In this document: positions 8,833-17,832 of the stretch, piece by piece
Layout: each line of letters begins with the position of its first letter
Numbering within the stretch: position 1 is the stretch's first letter
Origin: Caldisericales bacterium
Lineage (GTDB): Bacteria > Caldisericota > Caldisericia > JAAYUI01
Reading direction: 5' to 3'
Length of the DNA: 64,000 bases
Assembly (NCBI GenBank): GCA_012517765.1
Contig: JAAYUI010000008.1
Location: forward strand, 1 to 64,000
Notes under the pieces: generated by a model
What the model was told of the DNA's origin: nothing
The model's input: only the letters and a program-made list of their open reading frames with translations
Databases searched by the model: none
Program-made: the position numbers and the translations under genes

Positions 8833-9999
8833 TTATTTGTTCATTTCTTCCTGCGTAAGCGGTTCACCACCCTGGTCCATGCGACGCAAAATGCCGCTCT
8901 CTGAAACGGCAAAGAGGTGAGTGTCCAGTATTGCCGCACCAACAACTGGTGACTTGAAATTGTTGTGCCACTGCCAATTGCCATTCTTCACATCGACAAC
9001 ATAGAGCTTCCCGTCATCTGCGGCCACAAAGGCCGATTCCCTGGCAATTATTGTGCTTGATGTTACCGGTCTGTTAGTACCAAAACCCCACACTGGCTTA
9101 AGGTCTATCTGTCTGATGGCAACAACCATGTTGTTGCTCAGTCCAACTGTAACCATGCTCACATAAACAGATGGAGGAGATACTATATCTACCTTGTATT
9201 TTTTGTCCTTTGAGCCTGTATCGAATTCATAGGAGTCAGCGATTTCACCATTGATTGCATTTATTTTAAGTAGTTTTCCACTGGTCACCAGCAGCTCGTC
9301 TCTCACGCACACAGTAGGCCCAATTACTGGAAATTCAAGCTTTTTCCGCCATACTTCCTTGCCATCTTCGGGAACAACGGCGATGATGGTATCAGAAGCA
9401 ACCAGGTTGACATGTCTCTGAAGTGAAGGTGCTTGGGTCAGCTGGATTCCATAACTTTTTTTGAAAATTTCGGTTCCCTGGGTTTCTTCAAGGCAATACA
9501 GATCATCTCGTGTCGCAACCCAGACCCTGTCGCCATCAATGGCAGGCCAGCCAACAACGGGCGAAGAAAGTGTTTTTGACCAGGCAATCCTACCATCTGC
9601 AAGATTTAATGAATAAAAAGCCCCGCTTTGGTCTCCAAGCAAAACTCTTCCTTTGGAAATGACAGGATTTATCTGGCCAACATAAAACTGCTTTTCCCAG
9701 ACATTTTTTCCGTTTTCGCCATCAATACAGTAAACGATCCCCTTGTCATCCGAGAGAACGACCATTCCACCTGCGGCTACAGGATTGCAATGGGTCTGGT
9801 TCGGGATTTTTGTTTCCCAGACAACCTTGAGCGGCTGTTTCGGGGCAAGCATTGTTCCACAATTATTGTAGAACCCTCCCCTTGGCGATTTCCAGCCCGG
9901 TGTTGTTTCAGTATCAATTAAGGCGACGCTCTGGCAACCACAAAATAAAATCAATGTGGTCGTCAGTATGGTCATGGACATAATTTTTATAGATTTCAT
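8833..9999 (-). CDS. PQQ-like beta-propeller lipoprotein
   Basis: A 388-residue protein with a lipoprotein signal peptide (basic start, hydrophobic run, lipobox LFCGC near residue 22). The remainder is a chain of WD/PQQ-like propeller blades: VYCIDGENGKNVWEKQF, FYSLNLADGRIAWSKTL, LYCLEETQGTEIFKK, LYVVDVKNGNWQWHN. These resemble BamB or other PQQ_2 repeat proteins that act as scaffolds. No dehydrogenase catalytic residues can be recognised. GGAGGT lies upstream of the ATG at 9999, and the preceding aminotransferase gene ends three bases away, so the two are co-transcribed. The functional link between them is not clear. Confidence 0.82.
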   Translation of the reverse strand: MKSIKIMSMTILTTTLILFCGCQSVALIDTETTPGWKSPRGGFYNNCGTMLAPKQPLKVVWETKIPNQTHCNPVAAGGMVVLSDDKGIVYCIDGENGKNVWEKQFYVGQINPVISKGRVLLGDQSGAFYSLNLADGRIAWSKTLSSPVVGWPAIDGDRVWVATRDDLYCLEETQGTEIFKKSYGIQLTQAPSLQRHVNLVASDTIIAVVPEDGKEVWRKKLEFPVIGPTVCVRDELLVTSGKLLKINAINGEIADSYEFDTGSKDKKYKVDIVSPPSVYVSMVTVGLSNNMVVAIRQIDLKPVWGFGTNRPVTSSTIIARESAFVAADDGKLYVVDVKNGNWQWHNNFKSPVVGAAILDTHLFAVSESGILRRMDQGGEPLTQEEMNK

Positions 10000-10002
10000 G
10001 GA

Positions 10003-11115
10003 TCAACCTCCAACTATCCTGGCAAGTGAGGTGGCAAGACACTCTACATCAGATATGGTGTTGAAATATCCGACCGATGCCCTGAGTGCTCCTTGTGGGA
10101 AGAAATTGAGCGCCCTCATGGCACTCTCATTTGAAAAAAGACCATTTCCAACAATCATTCCATACCTTTCTTCCAGCAACCTCGCCGTAGTATTGACAGG
10201 AAGATCGCCTGCAGAGAAAGATACAATGCCTATGCCGTCAAGTGTTTCAGGTGCAATCACTCTTATTTTCTTGACCATTTCAAGTGACCCTACAAGATTT
10301 TCCCTCAAAGACCTGTTGTGCTGCCTTATCCTGTCAATGCCTTCCATGCCGACAAATCTGGCACCTGCCAGCAGTCCATACAACCCTGCCATATTAGGTG
10401 TTCCGATTTCCAGTATCTGGTGCGCAGAAAGGCCTGTCTTTGACAATTTCGTCAATCTCTCTGAAAGCCTCTGTGAAACATAGACACCCGCAGTTCCAGT
10501 TGGGCCATAAAGTCCCTTGTGGCCCGAGAAAATTATCGCATCTGCTTTTATGTGTTTCAGATCAATCGGACAGACACCAATGGTATGGGAAGCATCGAGT
10601 ACAAGCATCGAGTCAGTTTCGTGACAGACATTTGATATCTCGTCCATTGGCGCAATAGTACCAGTGATGTTTGATACATGGGAAACAAAAACGGCCCTTA
10701 CCTTCTGTGCAACCTTTGCAAGATGCCTGGGGTTTATGAAAAGCTCATTGTCAAAAGGAAGCCTGGCAACACTTGTACCCCTCTGCTCCAGTTCTCTTGC
10801 CGGGGCCTGGATGGGCCAAGGATCACCATCACTTATGGCTATCTTGTCACCAACCTCCAGCATGCCGCGCATGATTGTGGAAATGGCTTCGCTTGCCGAC
10901 TTGCAAAGATATATCTGCTCCGGAGCTGATCCTGCAATGAGCCTGGACAGGGCAGATCTGCACTCGTTTACAACTTCCATTGCATTGGCTTGTGGCTTGC
11001 ACGCATACCCTGCTGTTGGCACGCCACCCACATTTTTCATGTAGTTGACCACATGGTCCGTCACTTCTTTCGGCTTTGGAAAGCTTGTTGAAGCGTTGTC
11101 AAGATAAATTGGCAC
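10003..11115 (-). CDS. Class V aminotransferase (cysteine desulfurase-like)
   Basis: A 370-residue PLP-dependent enzyme beginning PIYLDNASTSFPKP, the signature of class V aminotransferases related to NifS/Csd. The PLP Lys lies in IIFSGHKGLYGPTGTAG, the cofactor Asp in VLDASHTIGV and an HVSNITGTI motif forms part of the active site. A catalytic Cys-containing loop like that of IscS is not evident, and no IscU or other Fe-S scaffold gene is adjacent, so sulfur donation is only one option. The frame runs on to 11166, but AAGGAGGGG ends about five bases before the GTG at 11115, which gives the family's usual N-terminus; this start is preferred. Confidence 0.87.
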   Translation of the reverse strand: MPIYLDNASTSFPKPKEVTDHVVNYMKNVGGVPTAGYACKPQANAMEVVNECRSALSRLIAGSAPEQIYLCKSASEAISTIMRGMLEVGDKIAISDGDPWPIQAPARELEQRGTSVARLPFDNELFINPRHLAKVAQKVRAVFVSHVSNITGTIAPMDEISNVCHETDSMLVLDASHTIGVCPIDLKHIKADAIIFSGHKGLYGPTGTAGVYVSQRLSERLTKLSKTGLSAHQILEIGTPNMAGLYGLLAGARFVGMEGIDRIRQHNRSLRENLVGSLEMVKKIRVIAPETLDGIGIVSFSAGDLPVNTTARLLEERYGMIVGNGLFSNESAMRALNFFPQGALRASVGYFNTISDVECLATSLARIVGG

Positions 11116-11245
11116 TGCTCCCCTCCTTGAGGATAACAGAATGGACGGTGAAAATGTTTGTTCCAAACACGCCTAGATCGTACCAAAACTGCCAAACCTA
11201 ATCAAGCATTGATTGAAAGGCGGCCAGGCCCTAAAATGCTTTCTG

Positions 11246-14200
11246 ATGTCCATAAAATCGGTAAGAATAAAAGGGTTCAAGACCTTTGCCGAAGGCGTTG
11301 AGATAAGGCTTTCCCACAGATTGACTGCTGTTGTTGGCCCAAACGGTTCTGGCAAAAGCAACCTTGTCGATGCGGTCAGATGGGGAATAGGAGAACACAC
11401 GGCAAGGCTGTTGAGGATATCAAATCCTACCGACATAATTTTTGCTGGTTTCGGAGCAAGAAAGCCCCTCGGTATGGCCGAAGTTGCAATATCGCTTGAT
11501 AACAGGGAAGGAAAATATCCGATTGAACAATCACTCGTCCAGATAATCAGAAGGTGCTACAGGGACGGGGAAAACGAGTATCTGATAAATGACACAAAAT
11601 GCAGGCTGAAAGACATTGAAGACCTCTTCAGGGGAACCGGACTGGGAAAACAGACCTACTCGGTCGTTGGCCAGGGAGAAGTCGAGCAGGTAATTTCAGC
11701 AACACCTGCCGAAAGGCTGAAAGTGCTCGAGGAACTCGCCGGAGTTGATGTCCTCAGGACGACAAAACGCTCTGTCGAATCAAAACTGGACCAGGCCAAA
11801 ATCCAGATGGAGAAAATCTCTGCCCATGCAAGCGAATCGGAGTACCAATACGAAAACCTTGCCCGCCAGGCGGAGGTGCTGGAAAAATACCAGGTTCTAA
11901 CAGACAGGCTGAGCCACCTCAAACTCCAGCTCCATCTTGTCGACCTTAGAGAAAATGTCTTTGAATCAAACTCGCTTGAGTCTAAATCAAAGGTGCTGGA
12001 GCTGAAACGCAAGGAGACCCAGGCCGAGATAGACAAACTTGAGGAAGTTGAGGATTTTTCTGCAAAACTAGATGAACTCGAGAAGGAAAGGTCTGCGGCG
12101 CTGGCAACAAGGGAAAGTGCCATCGTCAATTCAACCAGGGCAACAGCCCAGCTGGAACATATGAGGGCAAGCCTTGCCACAGCGCAGGAGACATTGCGCA
12201 ATTCCACCCTCGAAGAAGAATCGCTGAAAAGGCGTGAAAAGCAACTCACTTATGACCTTTCACAACTTGAGGAGGAAATCGAAAAACGCTCCACCTACCT
12301 CGCAAAATGCGAAAAAGAACTGGAAGAGACCGAAAAAGCCAGGCCAGAACTGACAGATTTTAAAAAGGAACGCCAGAACATTCAGACAAAACTTGACCAG
12401 TCAAAAAGGCAAGCCGACGATGCAAGATCAAGGCTTCAGGAGATGCAATCAAAACTGGTACTGTTCACCGAACGCAAGAGGCAGGCACAATCAAGAACAA
12501 GGGAGCTTGAAGAAACAACCTTCCCGCAGACGCAAGATGACAGAAACCTTGACAGGGAGCTTGAAGAAACAAGAATTTCAAGATCAAGGCTGGAGGGCCA
12601 GCTTGCATCATTCGTTGATAATGCCCAAAAAATACAGGGTGAACTGATGTCTGTGCAGGCTGAAAAAACCCAGACAGCCAAAGAAGTTGAGAAATTAAGA
12701 AAAATACTTGACGGGATGGCCTTCAAACCATCAAAAATTGGAAAATCCATTCTTTCCAAAACAGCAGATTTCTCCGGACTTTCAAAGGAGGAAGCAGACC
12801 TCGCAAGGTCCCAGCTGGACTGGATCATCGCCAGCAAGGACGATTTGTTTGAAGTGGCAAAAAAACTGCCACCAAATTCCGGGGCAACAATAGCCATCAA
12901 CAACAAAACAATTTCAGTTTCAGAAAATGTCTTGGGTGCATTGGAAAAGGATTCCGACATCGTGGTCTCAAAAGACGGGTTTATATGTCTTGGAGGCACA
13001 TACTTCCTGCAATTCAGCGAAAAGACCGGCGAAGCACAGATTGAGACGCAGGTGCAATTCTCAGCTGAAAATCTGGACAGACTCACAGAAAAGGAAACGG
13101 CACTGGAAACCAGCCTCAAGGAGGCCAGGGAAAAACAGAAACTTGCCCAGCAGGAAATGGCCGGATTGTCCAAGAAAGAGCTGGAGCTGTCCAGCCAGAT
13201 GGCAGCACTCAGGGCAAAAAAAGAGGTCGAGGCAAGGCAGGCCGAGGCAAGGGCTTCCGAGCTTGCAAAACTGGCAGAGTCCCTCACCCAGTACGAAAAA
13301 GAAATGGCCACATGCGAAAAAGACAAGGAGGATTTTGCCGAAAGACTCAGGGCCTGCGTCGAGGAGACAAGGGCCAACGGTGCAAAACTCTCCGAGTTTG
13401 ACGCAACAAGACTCAGGACTCAGGAAGAACAGGTTGAATTTGAAAGAAGGCTTGCCGGGGTAAGGGAAACCAAAATGCAGGCCCAAAAGAACCTTGAAGA
13501 CTCCCAGAGAGAAAAAGAAAAACTGGTATCAGAATTTGATCAAGGAAAAACAAGGCTGCTCAAGCTTTCAGAATCCACCACCCAGGCAGAAAAAGATGCA
13601 AGGGAGCTGGAGACTGGAATAATCGAGGCTGAAAGGGAACTCAACACCGCAAAAATGACCATCCTGCACACAGAAAGTATTGAAAAACAGATACAAAAAT
13701 CAAAAAGTGAGATACTTGAAGAGCAGGAAAAAAGGCAAAACCAGACAAAAAATGTCAGGGCAAGACTGGCAAGATACAACAACGACCTTCACCAGATAGA
13801 GCTCTCACAGGTGGAGCTGAAAGTAAGAAGGGAAGACCTCCTCTCAAAAATAGCCGAGTTGGGTGGAAAACCATCTAATCCAATTGATGACTGCGATATT
13901 GAAGAAACCAAAACCGAGTTGTCAGTGACAGCACAAAAACTCGCCCAGTACGGCGCCGTGAACATGGCCGCCAAGGACGAGGCGGTGAAAGCCAAAGAAA
14001 GACTGGATTTTCTGAACGGCCAGCTCTCCGATCTCGCACATACCGAAGCAAACCTGAGATCATCGCTATCCGAAGTGGAAACGAGGATAAAAAAAACTTT
14101 TGAAGAAACCTACCGCTCGGTGGAGAGCCATTTCAGGACGCTTGCAGACGTACTCTTTGCCGGTGCAATAGGCAATCTGCGCAGGATCACTGGGGAAAAT

Positions 14201-14557
14201 GGACAGACCGAGGGGATTGAGGTCGAATTTATCCTGCCAGGCAGAAAGCTCAAGACACTCCACGCCCTTTCAGGGGGTGAGAAAACCCTGGCCGCCCTTG
14301 CATTGCTGTTTGCCTTCTTCAAGACAAAAAGCTCGCCGTTTTGCGTCCTGGACGAGGTGGATGCGGCCCTTGATGACAGCAACATAGAAAGATTTACGAG
14401 GTTGCTCCGGAATGAGGCAGAGCAAACGCAGTTCGTTGTCATAACACACAACAAGGAAACCATGCGCTGGTGCGATGCTCTTTACGGCATAACGCTTGAC
14501 ACTACCGGGACCTCCAGGGTAGTTTCAGTTAAGCTTGATGGTGTCGAAAACAGCTGA
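11246..14557 (+). CDS. smc: Chromosome segregation protein SMC
   Basis: A 1103-residue SMC ATPase that compacts and segregates the chromosome, normally with ScpA/ScpB (not in this window). The N-terminal head has Walker A GPNGSGKSN near residue 32 and the LVDAVRWGIGE helix. Long charged coiled coils fill about 170-485 and 605-960. The C-terminal head has the signature LSGGEKTLAALAL (about 1008) and Walker B FCVLDEVDAALDD (about 1032). The central hinge (about 490-600) is short and lacks the usual glycine-rich hinge motifs. The protein is somewhat shorter than typical SMCs (about 1170-1190). Start ATG 11246 gives the canonical MSIKSVRIKGFKTF; no strong ribosome binding site precedes it. A TTG at 11213 is an alternative. 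Confidence 0.94.
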   Translation: MSIKSVRIKGFKTFAEGVEIRLSHRLTAVVGPNGSGKSNLVDAVRWGIGEHTARLLRISNPTDIIFAGFGARKPLGMAEVAISLDNREGKYPIEQSLVQIIRRCYRDGENEYLINDTKCRLKDIEDLFRGTGLGKQTYSVVGQGEVEQVISATPAERLKVLEELAGVDVLRTTKRSVESKLDQAKIQMEKISAHASESEYQYENLARQAEVLEKYQVLTDRLSHLKLQLHLVDLRENVFESNSLESKSKVLELKRKETQAEIDKLEEVEDFSAKLDELEKERSAALATRESAIVNSTRATAQLEHMRASLATAQETLRNSTLEEESLKRREKQLTYDLSQLEEEIEKRSTYLAKCEKELEETEKARPELTDFKKERQNIQTKLDQSKRQADDARSRLQEMQSKLVLFTERKRQAQSRTRELEETTFPQTQDDRNLDRELEETRISRSRLEGQLASFVDNAQKIQGELMSVQAEKTQTAKEVEKLRKILDGMAFKPSKIGKSILSKTADFSGLSKEEADLARSQLDWIIASKDDLFEVAKKLPPNSGATIAINNKTISVSENVLGALEKDSDIVVSKDGFICLGGTYFLQFSEKTGEAQIETQVQFSAENLDRLTEKETALETSLKEAREKQKLAQQEMAGLSKKELELSSQMAALRAKKEVEARQAEARASELAKLAESLTQYEKEMATCEKDKEDFAERLRACVEETRANGAKLSEFDATRLRTQEEQVEFERRLAGVRETKMQAQKNLEDSQREKEKLVSEFDQGKTRLLKLSESTTQAEKDARELETGIIEAERELNTAKMTILHTESIEKQIQKSKSEILEEQEKRQNQTKNVRARLARYNNDLHQIELSQVELKVRREDLLSKIAELGGKPSNPIDDCDIEETKTELSVTAQKLAQYGAVNMAAKDEAVKAKERLDFLNGQLSDLAHTEANLRSSLSEVETRIKKTFEETYRSVESHFRTLADVLFAGAIGNLRRITGENGQTEGIEVEFILPGRKLKTLHALSGGEKTLAALALLFAFFKTKSSPFCVLDEVDAALDDSNIERFTRLLRNEAEQTQFVVITHNKETMRWCDALYGITLDTTGTSRVVSVKLDGVENS

Positions 14558-14607
14558 TCACAGTTTGCTGGCTTGCAAAAAGCCAAAAGATGCTATCATT
14601 TGACTTG

Positions 14608-15435
14608 ATGAAGTCGATAAAAAGGGAAGGGCTCGTTGATCTGGTTGCCAGTCTGTGCATCAAAGCGAATCTCGTGCTCCCAAAATACCAAAAAGAAAAA
14701 CTCGAATGGGCACTTGAGAATGAAACATCCCCGCTTGGGAAAAAACTCATATCGCAGATAATCGAAAACTATAAGATCGCTGAAAAAACCGGGCTGGCAA
14801 TCTGCCAGGACTGTGGACTTGCAGTTGTTTTTCTTGAGGCAGGCAGAGATGTTCACCTTGATTTTGACATCTATGAGGCAATAAACGAGGGTGTTGCCAA
14901 AGGGTACAGCGAAGGCCATTTGAGACCTTCTGTCCTACATTCGTGCGTTGACCGGACAAATACAAAAACCAACACACCGGCAATAATCCACACACAAATT
15001 ATTGATGGTGACAAGATAAAACTCACTGTCGCACCCAAAGGTGGCGGCTCCGAGAATGCAAGCAGGCTGGCAATGCTCAAACCATACGAAGGATGGCAGG
15101 GCATCGTCGATTTTGTTGTCAAAACAGTCAGGGAGAATGGTCCTTCAGCTTGTCCACCAGTAACAGTCGGGATAGGTCTCGGTGGAACAATGGAAGAGTG
15201 CGCCTTGCTGGCAAAAAAAGCCCTGCTGGCAGACAACCAGTCTGAAGAATTGGGCGACATGGAGAAGGAGATACTGGAATTATGTAATAATCTTGGTTTC
15301 GGCCCGGCAGGGCTTGGCGGTAAAATTTCAGTCCTGGATGTGCACATGCTATCAACAGGCTGTCATATTGCGACAATGCCTGTTGCAGTCAATATCCAGT
15401 GTCATGCTGCAAGAAAGGCAACGGGTGAGATGTGA
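14608..15435 (+). CDS. Class I fumarate hydratase, alpha (N-terminal) subunit
   Basis: About 275 residues homologous to the N-terminal half of the [4Fe-4S] class I fumarases and L-tartrate dehydratases. Conserved cluster cysteines appear in AICQDCGLAVVF, in LHSCVDRTNTKTNTPA and in the STGCHIATMPV segment. With the beta subunit encoded next it would interconvert fumarate and malate in the cytoplasm; the enzyme class is oxygen-sensitive. The stop overlaps the beta ATG by one base (TGATG), showing translational coupling. ATG at 14590 is an alternative start; 14608 better matches the family N-terminus. Tartrate dehydratase cannot be excluded from sequence alone. Confidence 0.9.
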   Translation: MKSIKREGLVDLVASLCIKANLVLPKYQKEKLEWALENETSPLGKKLISQIIENYKIAEKTGLAICQDCGLAVVFLEAGRDVHLDFDIYEAINEGVAKGYSEGHLRPSVLHSCVDRTNTKTNTPAIIHTQIIDGDKIKLTVAPKGGGSENASRLAMLKPYEGWQGIVDFVVKTVRENGPSACPPVTVGIGLGGTMEECALLAKKALLADNQSEELGDMEKEILELCNNLGFGPAGLGGKISVLDVHMLSTGCHIATMPVAVNIQCHAARKATGEM

Positions 15436-15962
15436 TGGAGCACAAGTTGACGACGCCTGTCTCAAAAGAGACTCTTGCCAATCTTGCCTGTGGTGATGAA
15501 GTTCTGATCACTGGAACAATCTACACAGCCAGAGATGCGGCCCACAAGGCCATGTTGAAAATGGTGCAAGAAGGGGAAAGACTCCCATTTGACCCAAGAG
15601 GGGCAATAATCTACTTTGCAGGCCCGTCACCAGCACCACCCGGTTTTCCAATTGGGTCCTGCGGGCCGACAACATCTTCAAGGATGGACCCTTTCACAAG
15701 GACAATGTTCGAGCTTGGCATTGCAGCACAGCTCGGGAAGGGGCCAAGGGGACAAGAGGTCACAAAAACCCTTGTTGATTTCGGCGGTGTTTACCTTGTG
15801 GCACTTGGAGGGGCAGGGGCACTGCTTGCAGAAAAGGTGAAGAAAGCGAAACTGCTTGCATTTCCAGAGCTTGGCCCAGAGGCAGTTTATGAACTGGAAG
15901 TAGAGGATTTTCCAGCCATTGTTGCAATAGACAGCAAAGGAAACAATATTTTCAAAAGATAA
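15435..15962 (+). CDS. Class I fumarate hydratase, beta (C-terminal) subunit
   Basis: A 175-residue partner of the preceding subunit, carrying the substrate-binding half of the class I hydratase. Recognisable are AGDEVLITGTIYTARDAAHK-like residues near 24-45 and IYFAGPSPAPPG followed by GSCGPTTSSRMDPF, the typical beta-subunit fingerprint. VALGGAGALLAEKVK and FPELGPEAVYELEVEDFP near the C-terminus are also conserved. GGGTGAG precedes the ATG at 15435. The gene ends just before a strong bidirectional terminator, so the two fumarase genes form a unit, possibly read through from smc 50 bases upstream. Confidence 0.9.
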   Translation: MEHKLTTPVSKETLANLACGDEVLITGTIYTARDAAHKAMLKMVQEGERLPFDPRGAIIYFAGPSPAPPGFPIGSCGPTTSSRMDPFTRTMFELGIAAQLGKGPRGQEVTKTLVDFGGVYLVALGGAGALLAEKVKKAKLLAFPELGPEAVYELEVEDFPAIVAIDSKGNNIFKR

Positions 15963-15973
15963 TATTTCCTCCA

Positions 15974-16014
15974 AAATAAAATGGGCCAGTTTTGTGCTGG
16001 CCCATTTTATTTTT
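15974..16014. terminator. Bidirectional intrinsic terminator
   Basis: Long perfect stem (15974-15990 with 15998-16014; core ATGGGCCAG/CTGGCCCAT, seven-base loop) flanked by A and T tracts. It lies between the convergent fumarase and etfBA units. Confidence 0.92.
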
Positions 16015-16032
16015 TACTGGTTCTTTTATTTG

Positions 16033-16998
16033 CTACTTGCCAAGTTGCTCAATCAGCTGCGTAAGGGTCTCAACGCAGTCTCCGACAATGCCATAGGAGG
16101 CCACCTTGAAGATTGGTGCATCCGGATCGCGGTTTATTGCAACAATGACGTCAGATGTCCTCATTCCGGCGAGATGCTGGTCAGCACCTGATATTCCACA
16201 TGCAATGTAGAGCCTTGGAGAGACAACCTTGCCGGTCAGGCCGACCTGGTGGGATGAATCCACCCACCCGGAATCGACAACTGCCCTGGAAGCACCATAT
16301 GCAGCACCAAGTTTTTTGGCAAGTTCTTTTATCAGCTTAAAATTCTCCGGAGACCCCATACCCCTGCCACCTGAAACAATGACTGGTGAGTCAACAAGCA
16401 CTGGCCCTTCTGAAGAGAGAGGTTCTACTTTCTCAATAACCTTCTTGATATCAGCTTTTGATGTCGCGGCTTCAAGCCTTTCGAGTGTTGCTGTTATGTC
16501 AGCTGGTCTTGGTTGCCTGAATATTCTTTTGTGGACTGTCATCACACATTCCGGAGGAAGATTTATTGTTGCCTTGTGTTGACCACCAAAAGAAAGTCTT
16601 TCAACAACTATCCTGTCCTCTGTGGCATCAAGACCGACCACATCAGTTACAAGTGGATAATTCAATCTTGCTGCTATTCTTGCTGCAACATCAGAGCCCC
16701 AGACAGTACAAGGCAAGGCAATTATTGATGGTTTCCTATTTATTGCCAGATCAGCAACCTCCCTGGCAACAATTCCGGGCTCAAGATCGGCAAGATCGTC
16801 TGATTCTATGAGTATCGTAAGCGGTTGGCCAAGCCTCCCGAAAACAGGGCTGTGCAAAAGAAGATTGGAGCCAGCCAGAACAAGGCTGGACTCTGCAAGC
16901 TGGCTGTCCTGGATCGGTGAAAGACAACCCAGAACCTCGGCAGTTGTCTCGGACAGGACTCCATTCTCAAATTCGCCTATTGTCCACATGTACTTCAC
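16033..16998 (-). CDS. etfA: Electron transfer flavoprotein, alpha subunit
   Basis: A 321-residue FAD-binding subunit of ETF. The C-terminal domain holds the FAD fingerprint: VIVSGGRGMGSPENF, then GASRAVVDSGW, HQVGLTGKVVSPRLYIACG, ISGADQHLAGM and IVAINRDPDAPIF. The first 180 residues are the variable N-terminal domain. It forms a heterodimer with EtfB and shuttles electrons between flavin dehydrogenases and other carriers; in anaerobes such pairs often take part in electron bifurcation (inference here). The start overlaps the etfB stop by four bases. No acyl-CoA dehydrogenase gene or FixC/FixX pair is adjacent, so the partner dehydrogenase is unknown. Confidence 0.95.
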   Translation of the reverse strand: MKYMWTIGEFENGVLSETTAEVLGCLSPIQDSQLAESSLVLAGSNLLLHSPVFGRLGQPLTILIESDDLADLEPGIVAREVADLAINRKPSIIALPCTVWGSDVAARIAARLNYPLVTDVVGLDATEDRIVVERLSFGGQHKATINLPPECVMTVHKRIFRQPRPADITATLERLEAATSKADIKKVIEKVEPLSSEGPVLVDSPVIVSGGRGMGSPENFKLIKELAKKLGAAYGASRAVVDSGWVDSSHQVGLTGKVVSPRLYIACGISGADQHLAGMRTSDVIVAINRDPDAPIFKVASYGIVGDCVETLTQLIEQLGK

Positions 16999-17780
16999 TG
17001 GATCAGCCCCTTTTCCCTGAGAGACATTAAAAGCGCAGCAGCTTTTACCTGTGGCGTTTCACCTTCCATGATTGCAGTTGCCACTTCCCTGGCAATCTGT
17101 TTCGAATCCAGCATGTTGGCAGGCTGCAATCTTCCTTCAGGCAAATTCCCTATTCCAATGTCCTGCAAACCATATGTTGCTATTTCAGTCTGCATGGCCC
17201 TGGTCATCCCCCTCAACGAAGGCAGTCTTGGTGTGTTGATGTTTTTTGTAACAGACAAAACACATGGGAGCTCTATCTTCCAGACTACCATTCCAAGGTC
17301 ACCTGGCTGGCTGGCAAAAATTTTCCCGTCAACAAATTCGACCTTTTCACATCCAGTCAGGGAAGGGGATCCAAGGATTTCAGCAACCATGGAAGGAATA
17401 GAAGCATTTCCTGCATCAGTGGATTGTTTACCACAAATAATCATATCAAAAGGGCCTCTCTTTTTGATTGTCGCAGAAAGAACAACGGCAGTCGTAAGCA
17501 GATCGGCCCCTTCAAGTGCCCGGTCCACGACATGAACAGCCGAGGATGCACCGATTGCAAGCATTTCCCTCAATGCTTCCTTGGCATTTTCCGGGCCCAT
17601 GGTGATTACTTCAACAGGATCCTGGCCAGACAACTGAAGGGCAAGCTCAAGAGCATTCTTGTCAACCGGGTTGGCAGTCTTTGGATATGAGTCTCTCGAA
17701 AGTCTCCAGTCTTTCCCAAAAGAGCCTACCGAGAATTTTTCAGGATCGGGAACCTGCTTTACGCAAACTGCAATCTTCAT
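16995..17780 (-). CDS. etfB: Electron transfer flavoprotein, beta subunit
   Basis: A 261-residue protein starting MKIAVCVKQVPD, the standard EtfB N-terminus. The nucleotide-binding loop and the family signature near residues 115-135 (DMIICGKQSTDAGNASIPSM) are present, followed by SVTKNINTPRLPSLRGMTRA. GGAGG lies four bases before the ATG at 17780, which fixes the start although the frame extends further upstream. It is transcribed with etfA and diverges from a stalk-domain gene across about 50 bases. Confidence 0.95.
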   Translation of the reverse strand: MKIAVCVKQVPDPEKFSVGSFGKDWRLSRDSYPKTANPVDKNALELALQLSGQDPVEVITMGPENAKEALREMLAIGASSAVHVVDRALEGADLLTTAVVLSATIKKRGPFDMIICGKQSTDAGNASIPSMVAEILGSPSLTGCEKVEFVDGKIFASQPGDLGMVVWKIELPCVLSVTKNINTPRLPSLRGMTRAMQTEIATYGLQDIGIGNLPEGRLQPANMLDSKQIAREVATAIMEGETPQVKAAALLMSLREKGLIQ

Positions 17781-17832
17781 GGAGCCTCCAAAAAAACTTT
17801 GTGTTGACCACAATGGCGCCGGGGTGTATAAA

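Noticed and set aside
8833-9999. PQQ-dependent dehydrogenase
   Set aside because: The propeller repeats are present but the length is short and the catalytic Asp/Glu and Ca-site residues of quinoprotein dehydrogenases are not recognisable; a scaffold lipoprotein is more likely.
10003-11115. IscS/NifS as part of a Fe-S assembly operon
   Set aside because: No IscU, NifU, IscR or ferredoxin neighbours, and no clear catalytic Cys loop; kept as a general class V aminotransferase.
12436-13377. A 313-residue open frame antisense to smc
   Set aside because: It is Ser/Leu-rich low-complexity sequence that arises from reading a coiled-coil gene backwards; no ribosome binding site and no family resemblance.
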